This document shows, one piece after another, positions 46,687 through 55,567 of a stretch of DNA of 64,000 nt; positions within the stretch are counted from its first letter, which is position 1; each line of letters opens with the position of its first letter. Made by a program: the position numbers and the translations under genes. Source of the DNA: Streptomyces sp. NBC_00525 (GTDB taxonomy: Bacteria > Actinomycetota > Actinomycetes > Streptomycetales > Streptomycetaceae). The notes beneath the pieces were generated by a model. The model worked only from the letters and a program-made list of their open reading frames with translations. It made no database searches and was not told the DNA's origin. The stretch is from assembly GCF_036346595.1 (NCBI RefSeq), contig NZ_CP107834.1, positions 6,138,001-6,202,000 on the forward strand. Direction: 5' to 3'.

Positions 46687-47727
46687 TCAGGCGGAAGCGC
46701 GGCGTATCAGCCGGGTCGGCGTGATCACCGGCTCCGGGCCGGGCCCCCCGTCCTCCAGCCGCTCCATCAGCAGCCGCACCATCAACCGGCCCATGCCCAC
46801 CACGTCCTGACGGATCGTCGTCAGCGGCGGGTCCGTCGTCTCGGCGACCGACTCCATGTCGTCGAACCCGACCAGCGCCACGTCCTGCGGCACCCGACGC
46901 CCCCGCTCGCGCAGCACCCGCAGCGCCCCCGACGCCATCAGATCGTTCGCCGCGAACACCGCGTCCACCTCCGGCCGCCGGTCCAGCAGCTCCGCCATGG
47001 CGCGGGCGCCGCCCTCCACCGTGAAGTCGCCGTCCACCAGCAGCGCCGGATCGGCGTCCGGCAGCACGTCCGCGTAGCCGTCGATCCGGTCCAGCGACGA
47101 GGTCTGGTCGCGCGGGCCCGCGATGTGCGCGATGTGCCGGCGGCCGAGCCCGGCCAGATGGCGCACGGCCTGACGGGCGCCGCCCCGGTTGTCGCAGTCC
47201 ACGAACGGCACCTCGTCGGCCGGGACGCCCCGGCTGCCGGGCCTGCCCCCGTAAACGGCCGGGACGCGGAAGCGCCGTATGGCGGTGGACAGTTCGTCGT
47301 CCGTGTGCAGCGAGAACGCCAGCACCCCGTCCACATGGCCCCCGGCCAGATAGCGGCTGACCCGCTCGAAATCCCCGCGCCCCTCCACCAGGAGCAGCAC
47401 CAACTGCGCGTCATGGGCGCCCAGTTCCCGGCTGATGCCCCGGATGTGCTGGGAGAAGAACGGGTCCGAGAAGATCCGCGCCTCCGGTTCGTCGATGATC
47501 ACGGCCACCGCCCCGTTGCGCCGGGTCACCAGGGTCCGCGCGGCGTGGTTCGGGATGTAGCCCAGCTCCTCGACCGCCTTGCGCACCTGGTCCACCAGCG
47601 GCTGCCGGACGCCCGCGCCGCCGTTCACCACACGGGAGGCCGTCGCCCGCGACACTCCGGCACGGGCCGCCACCGCCTCCAGCGTGGGGCGCGCGTGGAG
47701 CGGGGCATCGGGGGTCGGACCGGGCAA
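46687..47727 (-). CDS. LacI-family regulator
   Basis: A 346-residue repressor-type protein. The N-terminal helix-turn-helix is PTLEAVAARAGVSRATASRV with VNGGAGVRQPLV and the hinge LGYIPNHAARTLVTRR. The sugar-binding domain has GAVAVIIDEPEARIFSDPFF, DNRGGARQAVRHLAGLGRRH, VDAVFAANDLMASGALRVL and VGFDDMESVAETTDPPLTTI. TTG 47727 is chosen because GAGGAGCG lies seven bases before it; the longer ATG at 47790 has no such site. No sugar transporter is in the window, so the ligand is unknown. Confidence 0.88.
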   Translation of the reverse strand: MPGPTPDAPLHARPTLEAVAARAGVSRATASRVVNGGAGVRQPLVDQVRKAVEELGYIPNHAARTLVTRRNGAVAVIIDEPEARIFSDPFFSQHIRGISRELGAHDAQLVLLLVEGRGDFERVSRYLAGGHVDGVLAFSLHTDDELSTAIRRFRVPAVYGGRPGSRGVPADEVPFVDCDNRGGARQAVRHLAGLGRRHIAHIAGPRDQTSSLDRIDGYADVLPDADPALLVDGDFTVEGGARAMAELLDRRPEVDAVFAANDLMASGALRVLRERGRRVPQDVALVGFDDMESVAETTDPPLTTIRQDVVGMGRLMVRLLMERLEDGGPGPEPVITPTRLIRRASA

Positions 47728-47891
47728 GGGACGCTCCTCACGGCGCGGCGGGAGGCCGAGGCGGCCGGGCCGGCCGATCGGCGCGAACAACGGGCGTCAG
47801 CCTAACGGCCGTGACCCCGCCCCCCGTTCCGTGTGAACCGGGCCGTGCACGGGCCTGTCGCGGCGCCCGCCGGCCGCAGTATCTTCCGCCC

Positions 47892-48962
47892 ATGCCGATC
47901 GCGCCGACAGGCGGCGGACCGCTGCCGCCCCGGCGCACCCGTGCCCGCACCCTCGCCCTGGTGGCCGTCTCCGCCGCCCTGAGCGTCCCCCTGCTGACCG
48001 TCCCCTCCGACGCGGCGCGCGCCCCCGTGCCCCGGACCGGCTTCGAACGGTCCGGTGGGGCGCGCTGGACCGGGCAGTCCGAGGAGGCGTCGCTGCTCGC
48101 GGCCCTCGCCCGGCGCGGCGACCGGGTCTCCGTGCAACGCGTCGGCACCACGGGCCAGGGGCGCGCCCTGCGCCTCGTCCGCATCGGCAGCACCGACCCG
48201 GCGGCGCTCACCGTACTGCTGGTCTGCGGCCAGCACGGCGACGAACCCGGCCCCCGCGAGGCGTGCCTGAGCACGGTCCGCGACCTCGCCCGCGCCACCG
48301 ACGCCCCGACCCGCGCCCTCCTCGCCCGGACCACCGTCCTCGTGCTGCCCACCGCCAACCCGGACGGCCTGGCCGCGGGCAGCCGGGGCAACGGGGACGG
48401 CGTGGACGTCAACCGGGACCATGTCGCCCTGCGCACCGCCGAGGCGCGGGCCGTCGCCGCCGTGCTGGCCGCCCGGCGGCCCGATGTCGTCGCCGATCTG
48501 CACGAGTACGGGGCCGTCTCGCCGTACTACGACAAGGACCTGCTCGTCCTGTGGCCCCGTCACCCCGGTGTCGACGGGCCGTTGCGCGAGGCGGCGCGCG
48601 ATCTCGCCATGGACGGGGTGCGGTCGGCCGCGCGGGAGGCCGGATTCGGCACCGGGGTGTACGGCGTCTGGACCGACCCGGTCACCGGGCAGCCGGTCCG
48701 GTGGGTCGGGGGAGACGGCCGGGCGGGCATCCTGCGCAACCGGGCGGGCCTCGCGCACGCGGTCGGACTGCTGGTCGAATCCCGTACGGACGCGCTCACC
48801 GAGCGGGAGCGCGCCGACCCGGCCCTCGCCGGCCGCCGCCGGGTCGCCGCCCAACTCGCCGCCATCCGGGGGCTCCTGCGCTATGCGGACGAGCGGCGCA
48901 CGTCCATCGCCGCCGCCACCGCGCACTCCCGGTCGGTCGCCGGCGCCCCGGCCCGCGGCTGA
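47892..48962 (+). CDS. secreted M14-type zinc carboxypeptidase
   Basis: A 356-residue exported metallopeptidase. A signal peptide (TLALVAVSAALSVPLLTVPS) precedes the catalytic domain. Zinc ligands are in VCGQHGDEPGPREA (HxxE) and VVADLHEYGAVSPYY (His), with the asparagine/arginine substrate site in NPDGLAAGS, then DVNRDHVAL, and the general-base glutamate in LLVESRTDAL. Members remove C-terminal residues from peptides or wall fragments. It is divergent from the LacI gene. Confidence 0.88.
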   Translation: MPIAPTGGGPLPPRRTRARTLALVAVSAALSVPLLTVPSDAARAPVPRTGFERSGGARWTGQSEEASLLAALARRGDRVSVQRVGTTGQGRALRLVRIGSTDPAALTVLLVCGQHGDEPGPREACLSTVRDLARATDAPTRALLARTTVLVLPTANPDGLAAGSRGNGDGVDVNRDHVALRTAEARAVAAVLAARRPDVVADLHEYGAVSPYYDKDLLVLWPRHPGVDGPLREAARDLAMDGVRSAAREAGFGTGVYGVWTDPVTGQPVRWVGGDGRAGILRNRAGLAHAVGLLVESRTDALTERERADPALAGRRRVAAQLAAIRGLLRYADERRTSIAAATAHSRSVAGAPARG

Positions 48963-49049
48963 ACCCGCTTGTTGCTACCGGAAGATATGTCTTTGATGTG
49001 GTACTGCCTACGGAGAGCGATTTGTCAGTTTCCGTGAAAGGTGCCATTC

Positions 49050-50789
49050 GTGTCGCAGGACGATCAGAGAACGGGCGGCAGAGGGGAGCTGTCGGTGACG
49101 GCGGACCTCCCCGGCGACCCGGGACAGCACCGGCGCCCCGTCACCGACCGGGTGGTGTTCGGCGTGACGGCCGGCCTCACCCTGGCCTTCGTCATCTGGG
49201 GGGCCACCGCCACCGACTCGCTGGAGGACGTCTCCGACAAGGCCCTCAACGGGCTCATCCACAACGGCGGTTGGGCCTTCATGCTGGCCGCGTCCGGATT
49301 CGTCGTCTTCGCCCTGTGGCTCGCCATCAGCCGGTACGGAAACATCACCCTCGGCCAGGAGGACGAGGAGCCGGAATTCCGCACCGTCTCCTGGGTCGCC
49401 ATGATGTTCAGCGCCGGCATGGGCATCGGCCTGATGTTCTACGGGGTCAGCGAACCGCTGGCCCACTTCACCGACCCGCCGCCCGGCACCCACCCCGCCG
49501 ACGCGGCGGAGGCGATGCAGACGGCGATGGCCACCACCCTCTTCCACTGGACGCTGCACCCCTGGGCCATCTACGCGGTGGTCGGCCTCGGCATCGCGTA
49601 CAGCACCTTCCGGCGCCGCAGGCGGCAGACCATCAGCGCCGTGTTCGAACCGCTCATCGGCCCCGACCGCGCCCACGGCGGCCTCGGCCGGTTCATCGAC
49701 ATCCTGGCCATCTTCGCCACCCTCTTCGGCTCGGCCGCCTCCCTGGGACTCGGGGCCCTCCAGATCGGCAGCGGCTTCCACGAACTGAACTGGATGGAGA
49801 AGACCGGCACCGGCCTGCTCGTCCTGATCATCGCCGTGCTGACCGCCGCGTTCATCGCCTCGGCGGTCTCCGGCGTGGAGAAGGGCATCCAGTGGCTGTC
49901 CAACATCAACATGGTGCTCGCCCTGATCCTGGCCGTGTTCGTGTTCATCGCGGGCCCCACGATCATCGTGCTCGACCTGGTGCCCACCTCGATCGCCGCC
50001 TACTTCGGCGACCTGGCGCAGCTCGCCGGCCGCACCGAGGCCACCGGTGAGGGCGAGGTCGCGGACTGGCTGGGCAGCTGGACCGTCTTCTACTGGGCCT
50101 GGTGGATCTCCTGGACGCCCTTCGTCGGCATGTTCATCGCGCGCATCAGCCGGGGCCGCACCATCCGCCAGTTCATCGGCGGCGTCATCCTGGTGCCCAG
50201 CACCGTCAGCCTCATCTGGTTCGCCGTCTTCGGCGGCACCGCGATCAAGCTCCAGGAGGGCGGCGAGCTCGGCGGCGCCGACACCCAGGAGGCCCAGCTC
50301 TTCGGCGTGCTCCAGCAGTTCCCCATCGCCACCGCCATGAGCATCCTGGTGATGGTGCTCGTCGGCATCTTCTTCGTCTCGGGCGCCGACGCCGCCTCCA
50401 TCGTCATGGGCACCCTCTCCCAGAAGGGCATCCTGGAACCCGCCCGCTGGGTCGTCGTGTTCTGGGGCGTCGTCACCGGGGCCGTCGCCGCCGTCATGCT
50501 GCTCATCGGCAACGGCAAGGGCGACGCCCTGGCAGGCCTCCAGAACCTGACCATCCTGGTGGCGGCGCCCTTCACGATCGTGATGGTCGCCATGTGCGTG
50601 GCCCTGATGCGGGACCTGCGCCAGGACCCGCTGATCGTCCGCCGCGAGTTCGGCGTGGAGGCCGTCGAGTCCGCGGTCATCGAGGGCCACGCCCGGTACG
50701 ACGGCGACTTCGAGATCCGTATCGGCCCCGGCGGCAGCCAGATCACCACCGAACGCCACGACGGACCGGGCGCCCCGCACCCGAAGTAG
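49050..50789 (+). CDS. BCCT-family betaine/choline/carnitine transporter
   Basis: A 579-residue membrane transporter with twelve expected helices. Diagnostic segments are GMGIGLMFYGVSEPLAHFTD, FHWTLHPWAIYAVVGLGIAY and the tryptophan-rich FYWAWWISWTPFVGMFIARI then SRGRTIRQFIGGVIL. These trimeric sodium- or proton-coupled carriers take up compatible solutes for osmotic balance. GTG 49050 follows GAAAGG; GTG 49041 is in frame and equally possible. The hydrophilic C-terminal tail could sense osmolarity. The gap before it is AT-richer than average. Confidence 0.93.
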   Translation: MSQDDQRTGGRGELSVTADLPGDPGQHRRPVTDRVVFGVTAGLTLAFVIWGATATDSLEDVSDKALNGLIHNGGWAFMLAASGFVVFALWLAISRYGNITLGQEDEEPEFRTVSWVAMMFSAGMGIGLMFYGVSEPLAHFTDPPPGTHPADAAEAMQTAMATTLFHWTLHPWAIYAVVGLGIAYSTFRRRRRQTISAVFEPLIGPDRAHGGLGRFIDILAIFATLFGSAASLGLGALQIGSGFHELNWMEKTGTGLLVLIIAVLTAAFIASAVSGVEKGIQWLSNINMVLALILAVFVFIAGPTIIVLDLVPTSIAAYFGDLAQLAGRTEATGEGEVADWLGSWTVFYWAWWISWTPFVGMFIARISRGRTIRQFIGGVILVPSTVSLIWFAVFGGTAIKLQEGGELGGADTQEAQLFGVLQQFPIATAMSILVMVLVGIFFVSGADAASIVMGTLSQKGILEPARWVVVFWGVVTGAVAAVMLLIGNGKGDALAGLQNLTILVAAPFTIVMVAMCVALMRDLRQDPLIVRREFGVEAVESAVIEGHARYDGDFEIRIGPGGSQITTERHDGPGAPHPK

Positions 50790-50829
50790 CGGGACCCGCC
50801 GGGGGCGCCGCCCGCGCCCCCGGCCGGGG

Positions 50830-51759
50830 TCAGCCCACCAGCTCCGCCGCCTCCAGCGCGCAGCCCAGCGCCACCGTGACGCCCGCGCCGCCGTGCCCGT
50901 AGTTGTGGATCAGCCGGGCGCCCCCGGACAGCGTCTCCGCCTCGATGCGGACGCCCGCGTCGCGCGCCGGGCGCAGCCCCACCCGGTGACCGAGCACCCG
51001 TGCCCGCGCGATCTCCGGCCGCACCCGCGCACAGCGCGCCACGATGTCCTCCGCCGTACGGGGATCGGGCACCGCGGACCAGTCGTCGGCGGCCGCCGTG
51101 CCGCCGAGCACCAGCCGGCCGGGCTGGGGGAAGAAGTACGTGGTCTCGCTCGACGCCGGATCGGCCTCGGTGAACCACTCCCGTATCCCCGGATTCTCCA
51201 CGAGCACCAACTGCCCGCGCACCGGCCGCACCCCCGCGTCCGGCACCAGCTCGCGGGCACCGAGCCCGGCGCAGTCGACCACCGTGCCCGCCTCCGCGGC
51301 CGCCTCGTCGAATGAGGCGACCGCACGCCGCTCGACCGTGCCCCCCGCCGCCCGCACCCGCTCCTCCAGCCACGCCAGGTGCACCGGCATGTCGATGAGC
51401 GGCAGCCGGCACCGCAGCCCCTCGGCGGTCTCCACCACCTGCGCCGACTCCCGTGCCCACGAGCCCAGTCCGGCCAGGCGCTCACCGCGGTGCAGCCCGT
51501 CCACCAGCCGTACGCCGGTCTCCTCCGGGTACGCCGCCAGCTCCTCGTAACGCCGCAGCGTGGTCAGCGCCCAGTCGCCGACCCGGTCCAGCGGCTCGAT
51601 CCGGTACGGCCACCACAGGGCCCCCGCCACCGCCGACGTCGTCTCGCCGGCCGGTTCACGGGACCACACCCGCACCCGGCGCCCCCGCTCGGCCAGCACC
51701 AGCGCGGTGGTCAGCCCACTGACCCCGCCCCCCACCACGACCACATCCGCCACGGCCAC
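50830..51759 (-). CDS. FAD-dependent D-amino-acid oxidase
   Basis: A 309-residue flavoprotein oxidase. The dinucleotide-binding start is DVVVVGGGVSGLTTALVLAE, then TSAVAGALWWPYRIEP; later blocks are VDCAGLGARELVPDAGVRPV, RGQLVLVENPG and YFFPQPGRLVLGGT; the C-terminal signature is RLIHNYGHGGAGVTVALGCA. This is the full D-amino-acid oxidase pattern, making 2-oxo acid, ammonia and peroxide. It starts at a GTG with further in-frame GTG codons nearby. It converges on the transporter gene; shared regulation is not evident. Confidence 0.9.
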   Translation of the reverse strand: MAVADVVVVGGGVSGLTTALVLAERGRRVRVWSREPAGETTSAVAGALWWPYRIEPLDRVGDWALTTLRRYEELAAYPEETGVRLVDGLHRGERLAGLGSWARESAQVVETAEGLRCRLPLIDMPVHLAWLEERVRAAGGTVERRAVASFDEAAAEAGTVVDCAGLGARELVPDAGVRPVRGQLVLVENPGIREWFTEADPASSETTYFFPQPGRLVLGGTAAADDWSAVPDPRTAEDIVARCARVRPEIARARVLGHRVGLRPARDAGVRIEAETLSGGARLIHNYGHGGAGVTVALGCALEAAELVG

Positions 51760-51852
51760 CCGCCTCCCCGCGCTCGACCCGTTCCTCCTGGCCGGACTCT
51801 AGGCGCTCCGCCCGCCGTCTCCCAGACCGCGCCGACTAGGATCGGCACCCTG

Positions 51853-53490
51853 ATGACTGCCACTCTCGTCGCCAAGGACCTCGCCGCCGGACACGGCGAC
51901 CGCACGCTCTTCGCCGGGCTCGACCTCGTCGTCGCCCCCGGAGACGTGATCGGTCTCGTCGGAGTCAACGGCGCAGGAAAATCGTCGCTGCTGCGGCTGC
52001 TCGCCGGGCTGGACCAGCCGGAGGAGGGCGAGCTGCGGCTCTCCCCGCCCACCGCCACGGTCGGCCATCTGCCGCAGGAACCCGAGCGGCGCCCCGGCGA
52101 GACCGTACGGGAGTTCCTGGGCCGCCGCACCGGAGTCGCCGAGGCGCAGGCCGCGATGGACGCCGCCACGCAGGCCCTGGTGGACGGCGAGCCCGGCGCG
52201 GACGACGCCTACTCCGAGTCCCTGGAGCGCTGGCTCTCCCTGGGCGGCGCGGACCTGGACGAGCGGGCCGAGGAGACCGCCGCCGAACTCGGCCTCACTG
52301 TCGGCCTCGACCTGCCGATGACCGCCCTCTCCGGCGGCCAGGCGGCCCGCGCCGGACTCGCCTCGCTGCTGCTGTCCCGCTACGACGTCTTCCTGCTCGA
52401 CGAGCCCACCAACGACCTCGACCTGGACGGCCTCGAACGCCTGGAGAAGTACGTCTCCGGGCTGCGGGCCGGCACCGTCCTCATCAGCCACGACCGCGAA
52501 TTCCTCATGCGCACGGTGACCAAGGTCCTCGAACTCGACCTGGCCCAGCAGCAGATCAACCTCTACGGCGGCGGCTACGCGGCCTACCTGGAGGAACGCG
52601 AACGCGCCCGCCGGCACGCCCGCGAGGAGTACGAGGAGTACGCCGACAAGCGCTCGGCGCTGGAGAGCCGCGCCCTGATGCAGCGCTCCTGGATGGACAA
52701 GGGCGTCAAGAACGCCCGCCGCAAGGCCACCGACTCCGACAAGATCGGCCGCAAGTTCCGCAGCGAGTCCAGTGAGAAGCAGGCCGCGAAGGCCCGGCAG
52801 ACCCAGCGCATGATCGAACGCCTCGACGTGGTGGACGAGCCGCGCAAGGAGTGGGAGCTGCGCATGGAGATCGCCTCCGCGCCCCGCTCCGGATCGGTCG
52901 TCGCCACCCTGCGCGAAGCCCGCCTGGTACGCGGCGACTTCGTCTTCGGCCCCGCCTCGCTCCAGATCGACTGGGCGGACCGGGTCGCCATCACGGGCGC
53001 CAACGGCTCCGGCAAGTCCACCCTGCTGGCCGCCCTGCTCGGCCGCCTCCCGCTGGACTCGGGGCACGCGAGCCTGGGCTCCGGCGTGGTCGTCGGCGAG
53101 GTGGACCAGGCGCGGAAGCTGTTCCACGGCTCGGAGAGCTTGCTGGAGGCGTTCTGCGCGGCGGTGCCCGAGACGGAGCCCGCCGACGTACGCACCCTGC
53201 TCGCCAAGTTCGGGCTGCGCGCCGACCATGTGATGCGCCCGGCGACCACGCTCTCGCCGGGGGAGCGCACCCGCTCGGCACTCGCCCTCCTCCAGGGCCG
53301 GGGCGTCAACCTGCTGGTGCTGGACGAGCCGACGAACCACCTGGACCTGCCTGCGATCGAGCAGCTGGAGTCGGCGCTCGACTCGTACACCGGCACCCTG
53401 CTCCTGGTGACGCACGACCGCCGGATGCTGGAAGCGGTGCGCACCACGCGCCGGATCGAGGTGGCGGAGGGCCGCGTAACGGAGGCCTGA
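51853..53490 (+). CDS. ABC-F ATPase (second copy in the window)
   Basis: A 545-residue two-domain ATPase without membrane segments. Domain 1: GVNGAGKSSLL, LSGGQAARAGLA, VFLLDEPTNDLDL; domain 2: GANGSGKSTLL, LSPGERTRSALALL, LLVLDEPTNHLDL. The linker (RHAREEYEEYADKRSALESR) is a shorter coiled coil with SWMDKGVKNARRKATDSDKI. This composition is common in actinobacterial housekeeping ABC-F translation factors. ATG 51853 has only a weak ribosome site, and no leader structure like that of the 34 kb copy is visible. Confidence 0.88.
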   Translation: MTATLVAKDLAAGHGDRTLFAGLDLVVAPGDVIGLVGVNGAGKSSLLRLLAGLDQPEEGELRLSPPTATVGHLPQEPERRPGETVREFLGRRTGVAEAQAAMDAATQALVDGEPGADDAYSESLERWLSLGGADLDERAEETAAELGLTVGLDLPMTALSGGQAARAGLASLLLSRYDVFLLDEPTNDLDLDGLERLEKYVSGLRAGTVLISHDREFLMRTVTKVLELDLAQQQINLYGGGYAAYLEERERARRHAREEYEEYADKRSALESRALMQRSWMDKGVKNARRKATDSDKIGRKFRSESSEKQAAKARQTQRMIERLDVVDEPRKEWELRMEIASAPRSGSVVATLREARLVRGDFVFGPASLQIDWADRVAITGANGSGKSTLLAALLGRLPLDSGHASLGSGVVVGEVDQARKLFHGSESLLEAFCAAVPETEPADVRTLLAKFGLRADHVMRPATTLSPGERTRSALALLQGRGVNLLVLDEPTNHLDLPAIEQLESALDSYTGTLLLVTHDRRMLEAVRTTRRIEVAEGRVTEA

Positions 53491-53498
53491 CCGGCATC

Positions 53499-53582
53499 TG
53501 GCATACCAAACGTCGAACCGAGATTGATCACACCTGAATATTCCGGTCCTCGCCCGTGCGGCCGTGCCGCTTGGCATACCAA
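53499..53582. promoter_or_regulatory. Paired TGGCATACCAA operators before the GntR gene
   Basis: TGGCATACCAA occurs at 53499-53509 and 53572-53582; the second extends to the inverted repeat TTGG-CATA-CCAA. The copies are 73 bases apart, close to seven turns of DNA, so two bound dimers would face the same side. The proximal site ends 20 bases before the GntR start. The match to FadR-type half sites supports autoregulation with possible looping. Confidence 0.7.
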
Positions 53583-53601
53583 GTGTTACGGTCGGCGGGT
53601 G

Positions 53602-54273
53602 ATGACTCAAGCGAGCGACGATCCCGGCGCCTCGCACGCCGACCGCGCCGAGCGGACGATCCGCGCGGGCATCCTGTCCGGCGCGTACCCGCCGGGCTCC
53701 CGGCTGCGCGAACGCGACCTCTCCGAGAGCCTGGGCTTCTCCCGCATCCCGGTCCGCGAGGCGCTGACCCGGCTGACCGGCGAGGGCCTGGTCGTCCTGG
53801 AACCCCGCCGGGGCGCCTCCGTACGCGACCTCTCGCTGCGGGACGTCGCCGAACTCTTCGACCTCCGCCTCAGCCTGGAGGTCTTCGCCGCCCGCCGGGC
53901 CGCCGAGGCGTGCGCGGCCGGGGGAGAGGGGGAACGGCTGCGGGCCCTGATGGAGGCGGCCGAGGACGCCACCCGGCGCGGCGACGCCGAACAGATCCCG
54001 GCGGCCAACACCGCCCTGCACGCGGAAATCGTCGCGATGACCGGGAACCGGCTGCTCCGGGACGCCCTGCACCCCTCGCTCGGCCTGGTCCAGTGGCTGT
54101 TCACCCTCACCGGAGGCCGCGACCCGCGCGTCCAGTGCGCCGAGCACCGGGACATCTGCGCCGCGATCCACGCGGGCAAACCCGTACTGGCCGGGGCCCT
54201 GGCTTACGCCCACATCGAGCGCGGCCGCGAACCCTCGCTGGCCGCCCTGACCGGCGTACTCCCGGCCGGATAG
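53602..54273 (+). CDS. GntR-family regulator (FadR subfamily, FCD domain)
   Basis: A 223-residue regulator. The winged helix is AERTIRAGILSGAYPPGSRL, RERDLSESLGFSRIPVREAL, then TRLTGEGLVVLEPRRGASV; the FCD ligand domain follows with LFDLRLSLEVFAARRAAEA and a metal-site-like NTALHAEIVAMTGNRLL with late histidine CAEHRDICAAI. It precedes the amidohydrolase gene by 62 bases and probably controls it with itself. ATG 53602 and GTG 53599 are adjacent choices; no strong ribosome site. Confidence 0.9.
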   Translation: MTQASDDPGASHADRAERTIRAGILSGAYPPGSRLRERDLSESLGFSRIPVREALTRLTGEGLVVLEPRRGASVRDLSLRDVAELFDLRLSLEVFAARRAAEACAAGGEGERLRALMEAAEDATRRGDAEQIPAANTALHAEIVAMTGNRLLRDALHPSLGLVQWLFTLTGGRDPRVQCAEHRDICAAIHAGKPVLAGALAYAHIERGREPSLAALTGVLPAG

Positions 54274-54335
54274 CGCCGCGTACGGCCGCCGCACCCACCA
54301 CCCACCACCCCCACACCGGACAGGAGAAGCGCCGC

Positions 54336-55544
54336 ATGCTGATCACCGACGTACGCCCCTGGGGCGGAGCGCCCAGCGACCTCACCGTCGAGAACGGGGT
54401 GATCACCGCGATCACCCCGCACGACCCGGCCCGCGCCGGCACGGGCGACACCGTGGCCGGCCGGGGCCGGCTCGCCCTGCCGTCCTTCTCGGACGTCCAC
54501 TGCCACCTCGACTCCACCCGCATGGGCCTGCCCTTCCGCCCGCACACGGGCGAGCCCGGCGTCTGGGGCATGGTGATGAACGACCGCGCGCACTGGCGCG
54601 AGGACGAGTGGGACGTCGCCCGGCGGGCCACGTACACCCTGGCCCGCATGATCGAGCGCGGCACCACCCGCGTACGCAGCTACGCCCAGATCGACGCGGA
54701 CTGCCGCCTGGAGCGCTTCGAGGGCGTCCTCGCCGCCCGTGAGGCGCACGCCGGCCGCTGCGAGGTCGAGATCATCGCGTTCCCGCAGGCGGGCCTCGTC
54801 CGGGAGAAGGGCGTGCCGGAACTCATCGACCGGGCCCTGTCCTCGGGCGCCGCCGTGGTCGGCGGCATCGACCCGTGCACCCTGGACCGCGACCCCGTAC
54901 GCCACCTCGACATCCTGTTCGACCTCGCGGAGCGCCATCAGGCCCCGGTCGACATCCACCTCCACGAGCCGGGCGAACTCGGCGTGTTCAGCGTGGACCT
55001 GATCCTGGAGCGGGTGCGGGCCCTGGACATGGCCGGCCGGGTGTCCCTCTCGCACGCCTACGACCTGGGCGGCGTCGACGAGGCGACGACGCGCCGGCTG
55101 ATCGAGGAGTTCGCCGAGCTGGACATCGCGATGGCGACGGTCGCCCCGGCCCGCCACCGCTCCCTGCCGCTCACCGGGCTGACCGCCGCCGGCGTCCGGG
55201 TGGGCCTCGGCGAGGACGGCCAGCGCGACTTCTGGTCCCCGTACGGCAACGGCGACATGCTGGACCGCACCTGGCAGCTCGCCTTCACCAACGGCTACCG
55301 CGCGGACGCCCTGATCGAGCACTGCGTGGCGGTCGCCACGACCGGCGGCGCCTCCCTCCTGCGGACGGGCCCCGCCCGCCTGACCTCCACGACGGACCGC
55401 CCCGGCGTCACGGTGGGCGCCGCGGCGGACCTGCTCCTGCTGGAGGGCGAAACGGTCACCGCCGCGGTCATGGACCGCAGCGGTGACCGAACGGTGCTGC
55501 ACGGGGGCCGGGTGGTGGCGGACGCCCTCACACTCGTGGACTGA
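54336..55544 (+). CDS. cytosine-deaminase-like amidohydrolase
   Basis: A 402-residue metal-dependent amidohydrolase. Ligands are in LPSFSDVHCHLDSTRMG (HxH), VDIHLHEPGELGVF, VSLSHAYDLGGVDE and the final aspartate in LGEDGQRDFWSPYGNGDML, the last block closely matching the bacterial cytosine deaminase pattern. It likely deaminates or hydrolyses a pyrimidine- or triazine-like ring. ATG 54336 follows AGGAGAAG. The paired GntR regulator suggests that its substrate is a nutrient sensed in the cell. No permease is adjacent. Confidence 0.87.
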   Translation: MLITDVRPWGGAPSDLTVENGVITAITPHDPARAGTGDTVAGRGRLALPSFSDVHCHLDSTRMGLPFRPHTGEPGVWGMVMNDRAHWREDEWDVARRATYTLARMIERGTTRVRSYAQIDADCRLERFEGVLAAREAHAGRCEVEIIAFPQAGLVREKGVPELIDRALSSGAAVVGGIDPCTLDRDPVRHLDILFDLAERHQAPVDIHLHEPGELGVFSVDLILERVRALDMAGRVSLSHAYDLGGVDEATTRRLIEEFAELDIAMATVAPARHRSLPLTGLTAAGVRVGLGEDGQRDFWSPYGNGDMLDRTWQLAFTNGYRADALIEHCVAVATTGGASLLRTGPARLTSTTDRPGVTVGAAADLLLLEGETVTAAVMDRSGDRTVLHGGRVVADALTLVD

Positions 55545-55567
55545 CCCGCCCCCTTCGCCGGCCGGTC

